DNA from: Sphingomonas aracearum
GTDB taxonomy: Bacteria; Pseudomonadota; Alphaproteobacteria; Sphingomonadales; Sphingomonadaceae
Assembly (NCBI RefSeq): GCF_003345355.1
Contig: NZ_QQNB01000001.1
Coordinates: 992,001-1,056,000, forward strand
Direction: 5' to 3'
DNA: 64,000 nt
The position numbers were made by a program, and so were the translations under genes. This document shows, in pieces, positions 42,287 to 51,606 of the stretch. Numbering within the stretch: position 1 is the first letter of the stretch; each line of letters starts with the position of its first letter. The notes beneath the pieces were generated by a model. The model saw only the letters and a program-made list of their open reading frames with translations. It was not told the DNA's origin and did no database searches.

Positions 42287-43522
42287 TCAGGCCTGGTGAC
42301 CGTGGAACAGCCGCCCGCGCTCAGCGATCAGCACGACCACCAGCGCCAGCACGCCCACGCTCGTGAAGCCGAGGTAGAGCGGCACCGTGGAGCCGTCGAA
42401 GCTCTGCCCGATCACCGCCCCGATCAGCGCGCCCACCGTCACCGTGGCAAAGCCCTGCACGCTGGAGGCCGTGCCCGCGATCCCGCCCATGTTCTCCATC
42501 GCCATGGCCGAGAAGTTGGAGTTGGCGAGGCCGAAACAGCCCATCATCAGCGCCTGCAGGACGACGAAGCTCCACAGGTTTTCCACCCCGCTCCAGGCGA
42601 TCGCGAGGTGCAGCGCGGCCACCGCGATCAGGCCAAGCAGGGCGGCATGCGAGATCATCCGCGTGCCCAGCCGCATCACCAGCCGCGAGTTGAGGAGGTT
42701 CACGCATGCCATCGCCCCGCCCACACAGGCGAAGAACGGGATCAGCAGGTCGGGGCGGTGGAACACGTCGAACATGATCTGCTGCACGGAATTGATGAAG
42801 CCGTAGAGCCCGCCCAGCAGCAGCATCGCCGCCACGGTATAGCCGAGCGACCAGCGATCGGTGATCGTCAGGCGATAGCCGGCCAGCAGCCGCTCGGGCG
42901 ACAGCGGCTGGCGCCGCGCGACGGCCAGCGTCTCGGGCATGCGCCACACGAACCAGACGAGCACCGCCGCACTGGCGGCGGCGATGAAGCCGAAGATCAG
43001 CCGCCACGATCCCACCTGCAACAGCGCAAGCCCGACCATGGGGGCGAGCACCGGCGCGGCCATGAACACGATGAACGCCAGGCTCATCACCCGGGCCATG
43101 GCGCGGCCGGAATAGCAGTCGCGCACCAGCGCCACCGTCACCACGCGCGCCGCCGCCACCGCCGCCCCGCCGAGCACCCGCGCGCCGAGCAGCAGCACGA
43201 AGCTGCCGGAGATCGTCGCCAGGAGGTTCGCCAAGACATAGGCGACCATGGCGCCGGTGAGCACCGGCTTGCGCCCGAACCGGTCGGCCAGCGGCCCCCA
43301 GGCGAGCTGTGCGACGCCGAAGCCGATCAGAAAGGCGGTGATGATGAACTGTCGCCGGTTCTCCTCCGCCACGTCCAGCGCCGCACCGATCGCCGGCAGG
43401 GCCGGGAGCATGGAGTCGATGCCGAGCGCGGTCAGCGCCATGAGGCAGGCGATGAGCGCCACGAATTCCTTGAAGCCGAGCGGGGCCGAGTCCTGTGTGG
43501 CGGGGGCTGCTTGTCCGTGCAT
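42287..43522 (-). CDS. MFS multidrug/metabolite exporter, Bcr/CflA type
   Basis: A 411-residue twelve-helix major facilitator. Conserved motif A is GPLADRFGRKPVL between helices 2 and 3, and LTALGIDSMLPALPAIG in helix 1 is typical of Bcr/CflA transporters. MENMGGIAGTASSVQGF is the characteristic late loop. It probably exports drugs or small metabolites. It is divergent from the lipoprotein gene at 43620. Confidence 0.88.
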   Translation of the reverse strand: MHGQAAPATQDSAPLGFKEFVALIACLMALTALGIDSMLPALPAIGAALDVAEENRRQFIITAFLIGFGVAQLAWGPLADRFGRKPVLTGAMVAYVLANLLATISGSFVLLLGARVLGGAAVAAARVVTVALVRDCYSGRAMARVMSLAFIVFMAAPVLAPMVGLALLQVGSWRLIFGFIAAASAAVLVWFVWRMPETLAVARRQPLSPERLLAGYRLTITDRWSLGYTVAAMLLLGGLYGFINSVQQIMFDVFHRPDLLIPFFACVGGAMACVNLLNSRLVMRLGTRMISHAALLGLIAVAALHLAIAWSGVENLWSFVVLQALMMGCFGLANSNFSAMAMENMGGIAGTASSVQGFATVTVGALIGAVIGQSFDGSTVPLYLGFTSVGVLALVVVLIAERGRLFHGHQA

Positions 43523-43619
43523 GGCGGTGCCTTTCGCAGATGCAGCATGCCCCGTCACCCCTTCTTGACCCCGGCGACAGGCAGCGTACCATATGGATAA
43601 TACAGCTGGAGACATCCCG

Positions 43620-44117
43620 ATGCGCCTGTTGCTCCTCGCCCCTGCCCTGCTGCTTGCCGCCTGTGACCGGAGCGGCACCGGCACCACGCTGAGCATCAAT
43701 GCCGATGCCGGCGCGGACAACGGCTTCGTCGCGACGGTGAGCAACCAGGGGGAAGTGGCGATCAGCTCGCCGGTCTTCTCCGGAAAGCTGAAACTGCCGA
43801 AGCTCGACATGGATGCCGAGGATTTCGACATGAACGGCGTGCACCTGTATCCGGGTTCCCGGATCACCGGCATCGACGTGCAATCGCGGGGGAACGGCGG
43901 TGACAAGGGCGATGGTCGCGTGCGCGTTTCCTTCAGCAGCCCGGCCGCGCCGCAGAAGGTGCTCGGCTGGTTTCAGGAGCGGCTGAACCATGCCGGCTAC
44001 AAGGTCACGCCCCAGGAGAACGACCTGATCGGCACCACCGACGACAACAAGCCGTTCCGCATGGAGCTGGCCCCCACGGGCGAGGACAAGGCGCGCGGCA
44101 CGATCCTGATTGGCTAG
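43620..44117 (+). CDS. Lipoprotein of unknown function
   Basis: A 165-residue predicted lipoprotein (MRLLLLAPALLLAACDRSG; lipobox LLAAC). The mature domain contains KLKLPKLDMDAEDFDMNGVHLYPG and a C-terminal SSPAAPQKVLGWFQERLNHAGYKV segment. An in-frame ATG at 43593 is less likely, since it would put nine residues before the leader. Family not recognised. Confidence 0.7.
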   Translation: MRLLLLAPALLLAACDRSGTGTTLSINADAGADNGFVATVSNQGEVAISSPVFSGKLKLPKLDMDAEDFDMNGVHLYPGSRITGIDVQSRGNGGDKGDGRVRVSFSSPAAPQKVLGWFQERLNHAGYKVTPQENDLIGTTDDNKPFRMELAPTGEDKARGTILIG

Positions 44118-44168
44118 CCGTCCGGGCGGGACTATGCAGCACGCAAGAACCGCAAGGAACTGCCTGCC

Positions 44169-45122
44169 ATGCTCGATACCCCCTCCGCCCAAGTTCCCAC
44201 CCTGTCGCTGGCCGATCAGGCGCGCGATCCGCAAGGCTTCGCCGCGGCGTTCGGTGCCTCGTTCCAGCGGTTCGGCTTCGCCATCGTCGCCGATCACGGC
44301 ATTCCGCAGGAGCTGATCGATCGCGCCTGGGCCGAAACCGCCGAGCTGTTCCGACTGCCGGAGGAGGAAAAGCGCCAGTATCACGTGCCCGGCGGCGGCG
44401 GTGCGCGCGGCTACACGCCGTTCAAGACGGAGATCGCCAAGGGCGCGAGCGCGGTGGACCTCAAGGAATTCTGGCATATCGGCCGCGAGCTGCCGGCCGG
44501 GCACCGCCTTGCCGACCGGATGGCGCCGAACATCTGGCCGAGCCGCCCGGAAGGTTTCCGCGACACGTTCCTGGAGCTGTTCACCGCCTTCGACCGCGCC
44601 GGCGACCGGCTGTTGTCGGCCATCGCGCTGCACCTGGGGCTGGAGGCGAACTGGTTCGACCGGGCGGTGACCGACGGCAATTCGGTGCTGCGCCTCCTCC
44701 ACTACCCGCCGATCCCCGCCGACGCCGAGGGCGTGCGGGCCGGCGCGCACGAGGACATCAACCTCATCACCCTGCTGCTCGGCGCGGACGAGGCCGGGCT
44801 CGAACTGCTCGACCGCGACACCGGCCAGTGGCTTGCGATCAAGCCGCCGGAGGGGGCAATGGTGGTCAATGTCGGCGACATGCTGCAGCGGCTGACCAAC
44901 CACGTCCTGCCCTCCACCACGCACCGGGTGGTCAACCCGCCGCCGGAGCGCCGCGGCCATTCGCGCTACTCCATGCTCTTTTTCCTTCATCCCGCGCCCG
45001 ATTTCGTGATCGAGACGCTGCCGGGCACGATCACCGCCGACACGCCGAACCGCTACCCGGCGCCGATCACCGCCCATGATTACCTGCACGAGCGGCTGGT
45101 CGAGATCGGGCTCGTTAAGTGA
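44169..45122 (+). CDS. 2-oxoglutarate/Fe(II) oxygenase, isopenicillin N synthase-like
   Basis: A 317-residue oxygenase of the isopenicillin N synthase/flavone synthase-like family. The N-terminal DIOX_N part is RFGFAIVADHGIPQELIDRAW. The iron ligands are the HxD of GAHEDINLITLLL and the distal histidine of LPSTTHRVVNPP; the co-substrate arginine is in HSRYSMLFFLHP. In bacteria these often oxidise small metabolites; the substrate is unknown. Confidence 0.87.
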   Translation: MLDTPSAQVPTLSLADQARDPQGFAAAFGASFQRFGFAIVADHGIPQELIDRAWAETAELFRLPEEEKRQYHVPGGGGARGYTPFKTEIAKGASAVDLKEFWHIGRELPAGHRLADRMAPNIWPSRPEGFRDTFLELFTAFDRAGDRLLSAIALHLGLEANWFDRAVTDGNSVLRLLHYPPIPADAEGVRAGAHEDINLITLLLGADEAGLELLDRDTGQWLAIKPPEGAMVVNVGDMLQRLTNHVLPSTTHRVVNPPPERRGHSRYSMLFFLHPAPDFVIETLPGTITADTPNRYPAPITAHDYLHERLVEIGLVK

Positions 45123-45130
45123 ACGGCGAC

Positions 45131-45162
45131 GCCGCCGGAAACTGACCGCCAGTTCCGGCGGC
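45131..45162. terminator. Bidirectional terminator hairpin
   Basis: GCCGCCGGAAACTG (45131-45144) pairs with CAGTTCCGGCGGC (45150-45162) with a single-base bulge, a long stem with a 5-base loop. It lies exactly between two convergent genes. Confidence 0.7.
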
Positions 45163-45166
45163 CGCC

Positions 45167-46132
45167 TCAGAACCGGAGCGTCAGCGAAGTGCCGCCCGAG
45201 AACGCCGCGGCCCCGGACGACAGCCCGGCGCTGCCATAGGCGGTCAGGCGGAAGTGGCGGCCGATCGGGGCGGAGGTGGCCGCGACGATCTCGTGCGACG
45301 GCTTGATGAAGCGGCTGGTCCGCTCGGCGAAGTCGTAGGAGATCAGCATCACCGTCTCCTCGAACAGGGCGGCAGCGGCGCCCAGCGAGGTGGCGAAGCC
45401 GTCGCGGATGCGCCAGCCGGGCGGATCGCCGAAGATGCGGTACTTGGCGCGCACCACCGGCGTGATCGCCCCCATCGTCCTGGATGCCTCGATCCCGAAG
45501 GCGTAGTCCGTCTTGCCGGTGGAAAGCTGGGTGGAGTCGCCGGCGGTGGGGAGCTTGGCGCGGGCCGACACGTCGATGTTCAGTCCCGCCTGTGCCTCCC
45601 TGAGCGCGAGCCAGGACGCGCCCAGCGTCAGATCGCCGACCCCCTTCCGCTCCCGGCGGCCCATGGGAATGGCGGGGGCGACGACCAGGGGCGTGCCGTC
45701 GATGCCCGTGAAGATCGTGGAGGAGCTGACCACGCGCATCCACGGCAGGGTTGCGTCGATTCGCACCGGCCCGACCCGCTGGCGCAGATTGACCAGCACC
45801 GCTGTGATGTCGCTGCGCGAGGGTGCGCCGAAATCGCCTTCCCACGCCGCCACGCCCATTGTGAGTTCCGTCGTCGCCCCGGAGCTTGCGGCGTCGGGGC
45901 GGTCGGCCAGCACCGCAGGATTCCTTTGCGTGGAGTTTCGCGTGGGATCAGCCGCGTCCGCGGGCCCGCTCTGTGCTTCGGCATGCGCGGAGGGTGCGGC
46001 GATCAGCGAGGCCAGCAGCGCAAGCGGAATCACGGTGGCGAGCAGACGGTCAGCGCTGGCGCAGCGTGCGGATCGCGTCCAGCCCTTCCTTGTGGCTCTC
46101 GTCGGGCCGTTTCCGCGAATTAGCCGGATCAT
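45167..46132 (-). CDS. Outer-membrane beta-barrel-like protein
   Basis: A protein of up to 321 residues ending in phenylalanine (SLTLRF) with repeated amphipathic beta-strand patterns (GATTELTMGVAAWEGDFG, VSARAKLPTAGDST, TDYAFGIEASRTMG), like the phenol-degradation MetA/transporter-type barrels. A hydrophobic leader (ATVIPLALLASLIAAPSAHA) precedes the mature part. ATG 46132 has GGGGAGGAA just upstream but overlaps the preceding gene by 83 bp; a GTG inside ATVIPLA would avoid the overlap. The start is therefore uncertain. Confidence 0.65.
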   Translation of the reverse strand: MIRLIRGNGPTRATRKGWTRSARCASADRLLATVIPLALLASLIAAPSAHAEAQSGPADAADPTRNSTQRNPAVLADRPDAASSGATTELTMGVAAWEGDFGAPSRSDITAVLVNLRQRVGPVRIDATLPWMRVVSSSTIFTGIDGTPLVVAPAIPMGRRERKGVGDLTLGASWLALREAQAGLNIDVSARAKLPTAGDSTQLSTGKTDYAFGIEASRTMGAITPVVRAKYRIFGDPPGWRIRDGFATSLGAAAALFEETVMLISYDFAERTSRFIKPSHEIVAATSAPIGRHFRLTAYGSAGLSSGAAAFSGGTSLTLRF

Positions 46133-46742
46133 TGATTTCCTCCCCTGCGCTGTTTTCTGTTGTCGGAATCGGGCGCTCGCGCCGGGGCGGCGGCGCCGCG
46201 AAGCCGGTGGCACGGGACAGCGGCGGCGCGAACACGGCCGGCCGCGGCTGAACCAGCGCCCTCTTGAGCACCGCGCGGCGGAGAGCGGCCCTGCGCAGCG
46301 CCGGCGCGCGCACGCGCGCTCGCCTCCATGCGCCAGCACGGCGCGGGAGCCAGCGCCGCTTGACGACCCCCGAACGCAGCCGTGGCGGTGCCTTGGCCTG
46401 TTGAGGAAGGAGCTGGCCCGTTGGTGGAACTGCCGAAGCCGGCGGGAGCGGCACGGGACGGGCGGGCGGGCCGATCGGCACCTCCACCCTCGTCGACCCG
46501 TCGGTGGCGCGCAGCGGCATGTCGATCGGGGCGGAGCGGGGCAGCAGCGTGATCGCCAGCGCGCCCGCCGCAGCGACGACCTTCAACCACGCTGGCATCT
46601 TCAAGGTCGGGCGGCGGGAGGGCGGGGTCCAGGATCGGGCAGCCCCGGCCTGCAGGTCCGGCCGGTACATGGATTCGATGAACTGGTAGATCGTCCGGTC
46701 GCCAAGGTCTTCGAAACGCTCGCCCATGAGCGATAATCGCAT
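46050..46742 (-). CDS. Hypothetical single-pass membrane protein
   Basis: A protein of about 230 residues: a cytoplasmic N-terminus (GERFEDLGDRTIYQFIESMYRP), one membrane segment (LKVVAAAGALAITLLP), a proline-rich part and a very arginine-rich middle (RRARVRAPALRRAALRRA). The arginine-rich part may be partly a product of high GC. ATG 46742 is preferred to 46784 or 46727. The 3' end overlaps the next gene by 83 bp if that gene starts at 46132. No family recognised. Confidence 0.5.
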   Translation of the reverse strand: MRLSLMGERFEDLGDRTIYQFIESMYRPDLQAGAARSWTPPSRRPTLKMPAWLKVVAAAGALAITLLPRSAPIDMPLRATDGSTRVEVPIGPPARPVPLPPASAVPPTGQLLPQQAKAPPRLRSGVVKRRWLPRRAGAWRRARVRAPALRRAALRRAVLKRALVQPRPAVFAPPLSRATGFAAPPPRRERPIPTTENSAGEEINDPANSRKRPDESHKEGLDAIRTLRQR

Positions 46743-46959
46743 GTTTTCGCGGGCACTTTCGGGCACTTGCGGGCACCCTCCCAATTGCCGCGGCTACTCA
46801 GGAAGGGGAGGTGGCGGGCCTGACGGCCGGGCGGCAGTCGATCGTGAGAGAAGGCTTGTTCCGGCAACCACCCTTCCGCTAGCGATACGATCGCAACGGC
46901 GCGCCCGCGCTTGTGAAACAACGATCCGCCGCAAGGTGGCGAAAACGGAGGCACCGCCC

Positions 46960-48252
46960 GTGACGACACCGCTTCGGATTGCTCTTGCCGGCCTGGGCAC
47001 GGTGGGCGGCGGCGTGATCCGCCTGCTGGACGCCAATCGCGAGCTGATCGCCAGGCGCGCGGGGCGGGAGATCGAGGTGGTGGCGGTTTCCGCGCGCGAC
47101 CGGACCAAGGATCGCGGGGTCGACCTCACCCGCTTCGAATGGGTGGACGACACCGCCGCACTCGCGCGCGCCGGCAATGCCGACGTGGTGGTGGAACTGG
47201 TCGGCGGATCGGACGGCCCCGCCCTCACGCTGGCGCGCGCCACGCTGGCCGGGGGCAAGAGCTTCGTCACCGCCAACAAGGCGATGATCGCGCATCACGG
47301 CCTGGAGCTGGCGCAGGCGGCGGAGCAGGCAGGAGTTGCGCTGAAGTTCGAGGCGGCGGTGGCCGGCGGCGTGCCGGTCATCAAGGGCCTGCGCGAAGGC
47401 GCTGCGGCGAACGCGATCGGGCGGGTCTACGGCATCCTCAACGGCACCTGCAATTTCATCCTGTCCAAGATGGAAGCGGAGGGCCGCGACTTCGCCGACG
47501 TGCTGAGCGAGGCGCAGGCGCTGGGCTATGCGGAGGCGGACCCGACGTTCGACATCGACGGCGTGGATGCCGCGCACAAGCTGTCGATCCTCGCCAGCAT
47601 CGCCTTCGGCACCCGCCCCGGCTTCGGCGAGGTGGCGACCAGCGGCATCCGCCAGGTCATCGCCGCCGACATCGCGGAGGCCGCGGCGCTCGGCTATCGC
47701 GTGCGCCTGCTGGGCATGGCGGAAGAAGCGGCCAGCGGCCTGTTCCAGCGTGTGCACCCGCATCTGGTGCCGGTCGGCCATCCGCTGGCGCATGTGACGG
47801 GCGCGACCAACGCGGTGGTGGCGGAGGGTAATTTCGTCGGCCGGCTGCTGTTCCAGGGCGCGGGCGCCGGCGACGGACCGACCGCCAGCGCGGTGGTGGC
47901 CGACCTGATCGACATCGCGCGCGGCGAGTTCGGGCCGGCTTATGCCATGCCGGCCGCGGCGCTGGTGGAGCCCCATGCGGCGGATGCGGGCGAGCGGCGC
48001 GGCAAGGCCTATGTCCGCTTCACCGTGGCCGATCGCGTGGGCGTGCTCGCGGAGATCGCGGCGGCGATGCGCGACGCCGGCGTGTCGATCGAAAGCCTGA
48101 TCCAGCGCGGCGTGTCAGCGGACGGCCATGCCCTGGTGGCGATCGTCACCCATGAGGGGCCGGAGCGCGCGGTGGCGCAGGCGCTGGAGAAGCTGCGCGG
48201 TTCGCAAAGCGTGATCGGCCAGCCGATGTGGATGCACATTCTCGGCGAGTGA
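46960..48252 (+). CDS. hom: Homoserine dehydrogenase
   Basis: A 430-residue homoserine dehydrogenase of the aspartate pathway leading to threonine and methionine. The NAD(P)-binding motif is IALAGLGTVGGGVIRLL; the catalytic region includes KFEAAVAGGVPVIKGLREG, GRVYGILNGTCNFILSKM and LGYAEADPTFDIDGVDAAHKL. A C-terminal ACT domain (VRFTVADRVGVLAEIAAAMRDAG) starts near residue 350. GTG 46960, with GGAGG upstream, gives the correct N-terminus; the longer frame upstream is not coding. Confidence 0.95.
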   Translation: MTTPLRIALAGLGTVGGGVIRLLDANRELIARRAGREIEVVAVSARDRTKDRGVDLTRFEWVDDTAALARAGNADVVVELVGGSDGPALTLARATLAGGKSFVTANKAMIAHHGLELAQAAEQAGVALKFEAAVAGGVPVIKGLREGAAANAIGRVYGILNGTCNFILSKMEAEGRDFADVLSEAQALGYAEADPTFDIDGVDAAHKLSILASIAFGTRPGFGEVATSGIRQVIAADIAEAAALGYRVRLLGMAEEAASGLFQRVHPHLVPVGHPLAHVTGATNAVVAEGNFVGRLLFQGAGAGDGPTASAVVADLIDIARGEFGPAYAMPAAALVEPHAADAGERRGKAYVRFTVADRVGVLAEIAAAMRDAGVSIESLIQRGVSADGHALVAIVTHEGPERAVAQALEKLRGSQSVIGQPMWMHILGE

Positions 48253-48260
48253 GCGCGGGA

Positions 48261-48602
48261 TCAGGGCGCGAGTGTGCGAAGCTCCGTGCCGCTGCTGCCG
48301 AAAGTCGCCTTGGCGCTGACGCCGGCCATGCCGCACTCATAAGCGAGCACCCGCTTTTCCTGGCAGTTGGTGGTGCGGGCAAGCAGCCGCTCGCGCTCGG
48401 CAAAGGCGGCCTCGTGCTTCGGGTCGCCGTCCTCGTGCTGGACGAAGGTGAGGCGGTACCGGTCCGCCGTGCGCAAGGCGCAGACGACAACCTCGCCCTT
48501 GTCGGTGGTGGTGCGGCACGGGATCGCCGCCGATGTCTTTGCGCGCAGGTCCGCGGGCACGTTGCCGGTGGCAACGGCCTGCAGCAACAGGATCGGCAGC
48601 AC
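48261..48602 (-). CDS. Secreted hypothetical protein, four cysteines
   Basis: A 113-residue protein starting at GTG 48602 with a short hydrophobic leader (VLPILLLQAVATG). Four cysteines (AIPCRTT, VVCALR, NCQEKR, YECGMAG) suggest disulfides in the periplasm. It lies 11 bp after another small secreted-protein gene and converges on hom. Family not recognised. Confidence 0.6.
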   Translation of the reverse strand: MLPILLLQAVATGNVPADLRAKTSAAIPCRTTTDKGEVVVCALRTADRYRLTFVQHEDGDPKHEAAFAERERLLARTTNCQEKRVLAYECGMAGVSAKATFGSSGTELRTLAP

Positions 48603-48612
48603 CGCCCCGGCC

Positions 48613-48933
48613 CTAGCGCAGCGTCAGCAGGGCGCGCGGACGGGACAGGCAGCGCTGCCCGCCGATAACGTGGCAGTTGCGCCCGTTCTCGGCAAAGGCG
48701 CGGCGCTTGCTGGCGATCAGCGGGTCCTCCGAGGTCATGAACAGGTCGTCCGCCGCCTTGCCGCGCGGCGCGCGGGCGACATGCAGGTCGACAACGGCGG
48801 TGAGAGGCGCGGTGGTCGGCATGGCGGGCTGCACCAGCATCATCGGCCTTGCCCGCACCGCAGACGGCTGGGCCGCGATCCCCACCATGGTCGCGGTGGT
48901 CAGGACCCCCAGTGTAAGCACGCCAACCAGCAT
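48613..48933 (-). CDS. Secreted hypothetical protein
   Basis: A 106-residue protein with an N-terminal hydrophobic segment (MLVGVLTLGVLTTATMVGIAA) and a short mature part with two cysteines near the end (GRNCHVIGGQRCLSRPR). It is likely cotranscribed with the next secreted-protein gene. Family not recognised. Confidence 0.55.
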   Translation of the reverse strand: MLVGVLTLGVLTTATMVGIAAQPSAVRARPMMLVQPAMPTTAPLTAVVDLHVARAPRGKAADDLFMTSEDPLIASKRRAFAENGRNCHVIGGQRCLSRPRALLTLR

Positions 48934-48990
48934 CGCTCCGCTCCCAAACCGGTTGCCAGCCCCGGTCCGGTCACGGCGCGGCCGCGAGCG

Positions 48991-49428
48991 TCAGGGCGCA
49001 GCAGTGACTGGCGACACGCCCAGCCGGGGCAGTTCGACCTTGGGGCAACGGTCCATCACGACCTTCAGCCCGGCAGCCTCCGCGCGGGCAGCCGCCGCCT
49101 GATCGACGACGCCCACCTGCATCCACACCGACTTGGCACCCGCCGCGATGGCCTCATCCACCGCGGCGCCAGCGTCCGCCGAACGCCGGAAGATGTCAAC
49201 CATGTCGATGGGCACACCCACTTGGGATAGATCCCGAAAGACATATTCACCATGGACGTGCTCGCCGGTGATCTGCGGGTTCACCGGGATCACGCGATAG
49301 CCATGGTCCTGCAGCGCCTTCATCACGAAGTTGGACGGGCGCTCCGGCCGGTCGGAGATGCCGACCAGTGCGATCGTGCGCACCTCTTCGAGCAGCGCCT
49401 TGATGTCCTCGTCACGGGTGAGCGGCAC
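48991..49428 (-). CDS. CoA-binding domain protein (YccU-like)
   Basis: A 145-residue Rossmann-fold CoA-binding protein: VRTIALVGISDRPERPSNFVMKALQDHGYRVIPVNP, then VDIFRRSADAGAAVDEAIAAGAKSVWMQVGVVD and a C-terminal DRCPKVELPRL. GTG 49428 is the best start; it overlaps the end of the Mrp gene by 17 bp. Role unknown; many genomes pair it with metabolic genes. Confidence 0.85.
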   Translation of the reverse strand: MPLTRDEDIKALLEEVRTIALVGISDRPERPSNFVMKALQDHGYRVIPVNPQITGEHVHGEYVFRDLSQVGVPIDMVDIFRRSADAGAAVDEAIAAGAKSVWMQVGVVDQAAAARAEAAGLKVVMDRCPKVELPRLGVSPVTAAP

Positions 49429-50380
49429 GTCCTGTCTCCAACCAGCGCGCCACCTCGGCGGCGATTGCATGGAACGCACCCCCTGCCGCGCCGTTCCCGG
49501 CGGCCGGCGGCCGGCCTGCATCGGAAGCGGTGCGGATGGCGATGTCCAGCGGCACGCGGCCGAGGAACGGGATGTCGAGTTCGCGCGCCGCCGCCTCCGC
49601 GCCGCCGTTGCCGAACGGATCGGACCATTCCCCGCAATGCGGGCAATGATAGCCCGCCATGTTCTCGATCAGGCCCACGATCGGCACGTTCGCCTTGCGG
49701 AACAGGTCGATCGCACGCCGCGCATCAATCAGCGCGAGATCCTGCGGCGTGGAGACGATCACCGCCCCGGCCGGGCGATGCTTCTGCACCATGGTGAGCT
49801 GCACGTCGCCGGTGCCGGGCGGCAGGTCGAGCACCAGGGTGTCCTGCAACCGCCAGTCGCCCTCCACCAGCTGCGTGAGGGCGCCGGCCGCCATCGGTCC
49901 GCGCCAGGCGATGGCCTGATCCGGCGGCACCAGCTGACCCATGGAGAGCAGCGGCACGCCGTAGGGCGTCGGCACGGGCAGCAGCTGCTTTTCGTGCGCG
50001 TTCGGCTTGGTGCCCTCCACGCCCATGAGACGCGGCTGCGAGGGGCCATAGATGTCGGCGTCCACCAGGCCGACGCGGCGCCCCAGCGCGGCGAGCGCGA
50101 TCGCCAGGTTGGCCGCCACGGTGGACTTGCCCACCCCGCCCTTGCCGCTGGCCACCGCGATCACCGCCTGGCTCACCCGCTCGCTGGTGAGCAGGATGCG
50201 GATGTTCGGAGCAACGTGTCTCGCCGCCTCCCGCACGCGCGTTTCCAGCGCATCGCGTTCGCCCGCCGCCAGGGCGGTGACGTCGAGAATGATGCTCGCG
50301 CGGTCGCCATCCACGCGCACGGTCGCGCGCGGGCCGGCAATGGGGTCAAGAACGGCGCGCAGGGCAGGCTGGTCGATCAT
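49412..50380 (-). CDS. apbC: Mrp/ApbC-type iron-sulfur carrier ATPase
   Basis: A 322-residue MRP/NBP35-family P-loop ATPase that carries Fe-S clusters to apo-proteins. An N-terminal DUF59-like part (residues 1-80) precedes the deviant Walker A GKGGVGKSTVAANLAIAL, VGLVDADIYGPSQPRLMG, and the cluster-binding CPHCGEWSDPFGNGG. ATG 50380 is preferred over the upstream frame. It is divergent from hflK. Confidence 0.92.
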   Translation of the reverse strand: MIDQPALRAVLDPIAGPRATVRVDGDRASIILDVTALAAGERDALETRVREAARHVAPNIRILLTSERVSQAVIAVASGKGGVGKSTVAANLAIALAALGRRVGLVDADIYGPSQPRLMGVEGTKPNAHEKQLLPVPTPYGVPLLSMGQLVPPDQAIAWRGPMAAGALTQLVEGDWRLQDTLVLDLPPGTGDVQLTMVQKHRPAGAVIVSTPQDLALIDARRAIDLFRKANVPIVGLIENMAGYHCPHCGEWSDPFGNGGAEAAARELDIPFLGRVPLDIAIRTASDAGRPPAAGNGAAGGAFHAIAAEVARWLETGRAAHP

Positions 50381-50451
50381 GGGGCGGGAGATAGGGCCGA
50401 AGCGATGCCTTGCCACTGTTTTTCCGCGCGCGCTTTCTTATAAAGGTCATC

Positions 50452-51606
50452 ATGACCACCCTGCCTCGCTGGCTTCAGCGCATTTCCATCCTCAACGCGG
50501 ACAACAAGGGCCCCTGGGGTAGCGGCGGGTCCGGCAATGGCGGCGGCGGCTCGGGCGAGGGTCCGCGCAATCCCTGGGCGCCGCCCCCCGGCGGCGGACG
50601 CGCCAAGCCCACCGCGCTCGACGAGTTCCTGAAGCGCGCGCGCCCCGGCGGCGGCGGCCCGGGCGGCAACGGCGGCGGCGGTGGCCGCCTCAACCTGCCG
50701 GGCGGCGGCAACGCGCGGACCTTGTGGACGATCGGCCTGGCGCTGATCGTCGGCGTATGGGTGCTGTACACCAGCTTTCATCCGATCAGCCCGTCGCAGC
50801 GCGGCGTGGTGACGTGGTTCGGCAAATATGCCGGCACGCTGGACCCCGGCATCCGCCTCACCCTTCCCGCGCCGATCGCCAGCGTGACCAAGGTGGACGT
50901 GCAGCGCACCAACACCGAGGACTTCCCCGAAGGCGGCGGCACCGGCGGCACGCAGATGCTGACCGGCGACCAGAACATCGTCGACCTCAGCTATTCGGTC
51001 AGCTGGAACATCAAGATTCCGCAGGAATTCGTGTTCCAGATCAAGGACCCGCGCCAGACAGTGCGCGCGGCGGCCGAGAGCGCGATGCGTTCGGTGATCG
51101 CCACGTCCGAGCTGAACGAAGTGATCGGCTCCGGCCAGAACGTGATCCAGAGCCGCGTTCAGGAAGAGCTGCAGCAGATCCTCGACAGCTACAATTCGGG
51201 CGTCAACATCCTGGGCGTCGCGATCAAGCAGGCCGGCCCGCCCGAGCAGGTGGTGGACGCGTTCAAGGACGTGACCGCGGCGCAGCAGGACGCGCGCGGC
51301 GCGATCAACCGCTCGCGCGGCTATGCGCAGCAGGTGATCGCCAAGGCGCAGGGCGAGGCGGCGGCGTTCGACAAGGTTTATGAGCAGTATCGCCTGGCGC
51401 CCGAAGTGACGCGCCGGCGCATGTATTACGAGACAATGGAACAGGTGTTGGCCAAGAGCGACAAGACCATCGTGGAAGCGCCCGGCGTGGTGCCGTACCT
51501 GCCCCTGCGCGGCAACCGGCGCCTGCCGGACCCTGAAATGGCCGCGCCCGAGCCGCAGGCGGTGCAGCCCGCCGCCCCTGCCCCGCAGGCGGGAGGCGCC
51601 CAGTGA
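50452..51606 (+). CDS. hflK: HflK, FtsH protease modulator
   Basis: A 384-residue SPFH/band-7 protein that forms a complex with HflC around FtsH. A long glycine-rich cytoplasmic N-terminus (residues 15-80) precedes one membrane segment (TLWTIGLALIVGVWVLYTSF). The band-7 domain includes PSQRGVVTWFGKYAGTLDPG and AESAMRSVIATSELNEVIG. ATG 50452 is preferred, with AAAGGT upstream. The stop overlaps the hflC start. Confidence 0.94.
   Translation: MTTLPRWLQRISILNADNKGPWGSGGSGNGGGGSGEGPRNPWAPPPGGGRAKPTALDEFLKRARPGGGGPGGNGGGGGRLNLPGGGNARTLWTIGLALIVGVWVLYTSFHPISPSQRGVVTWFGKYAGTLDPGIRLTLPAPIASVTKVDVQRTNTEDFPEGGGTGGTQMLTGDQNIVDLSYSVSWNIKIPQEFVFQIKDPRQTVRAAAESAMRSVIATSELNEVIGSGQNVIQSRVQEELQQILDSYNSGVNILGVAIKQAGPPEQVVDAFKDVTAAQQDARGAINRSRGYAQQVIAKAQGEAAAFDKVYEQYRLAPEVTRRRMYYETMEQVLAKSDKTIVEAPGVVPYLPLRGNRRLPDPEMAAPEPQAVQPAAPAPQAGGAQ

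Noticed and set aside
42321..45845. Minus-strand open frame of 1174 codons
   Set aside because: It runs antisense to a lipoprotein and an oxygenase gene and out of frame with the MFS gene, all of which have clear motifs. It shows arginine/glycine/proline-rich composition typical of chance frames in high-GC DNA.
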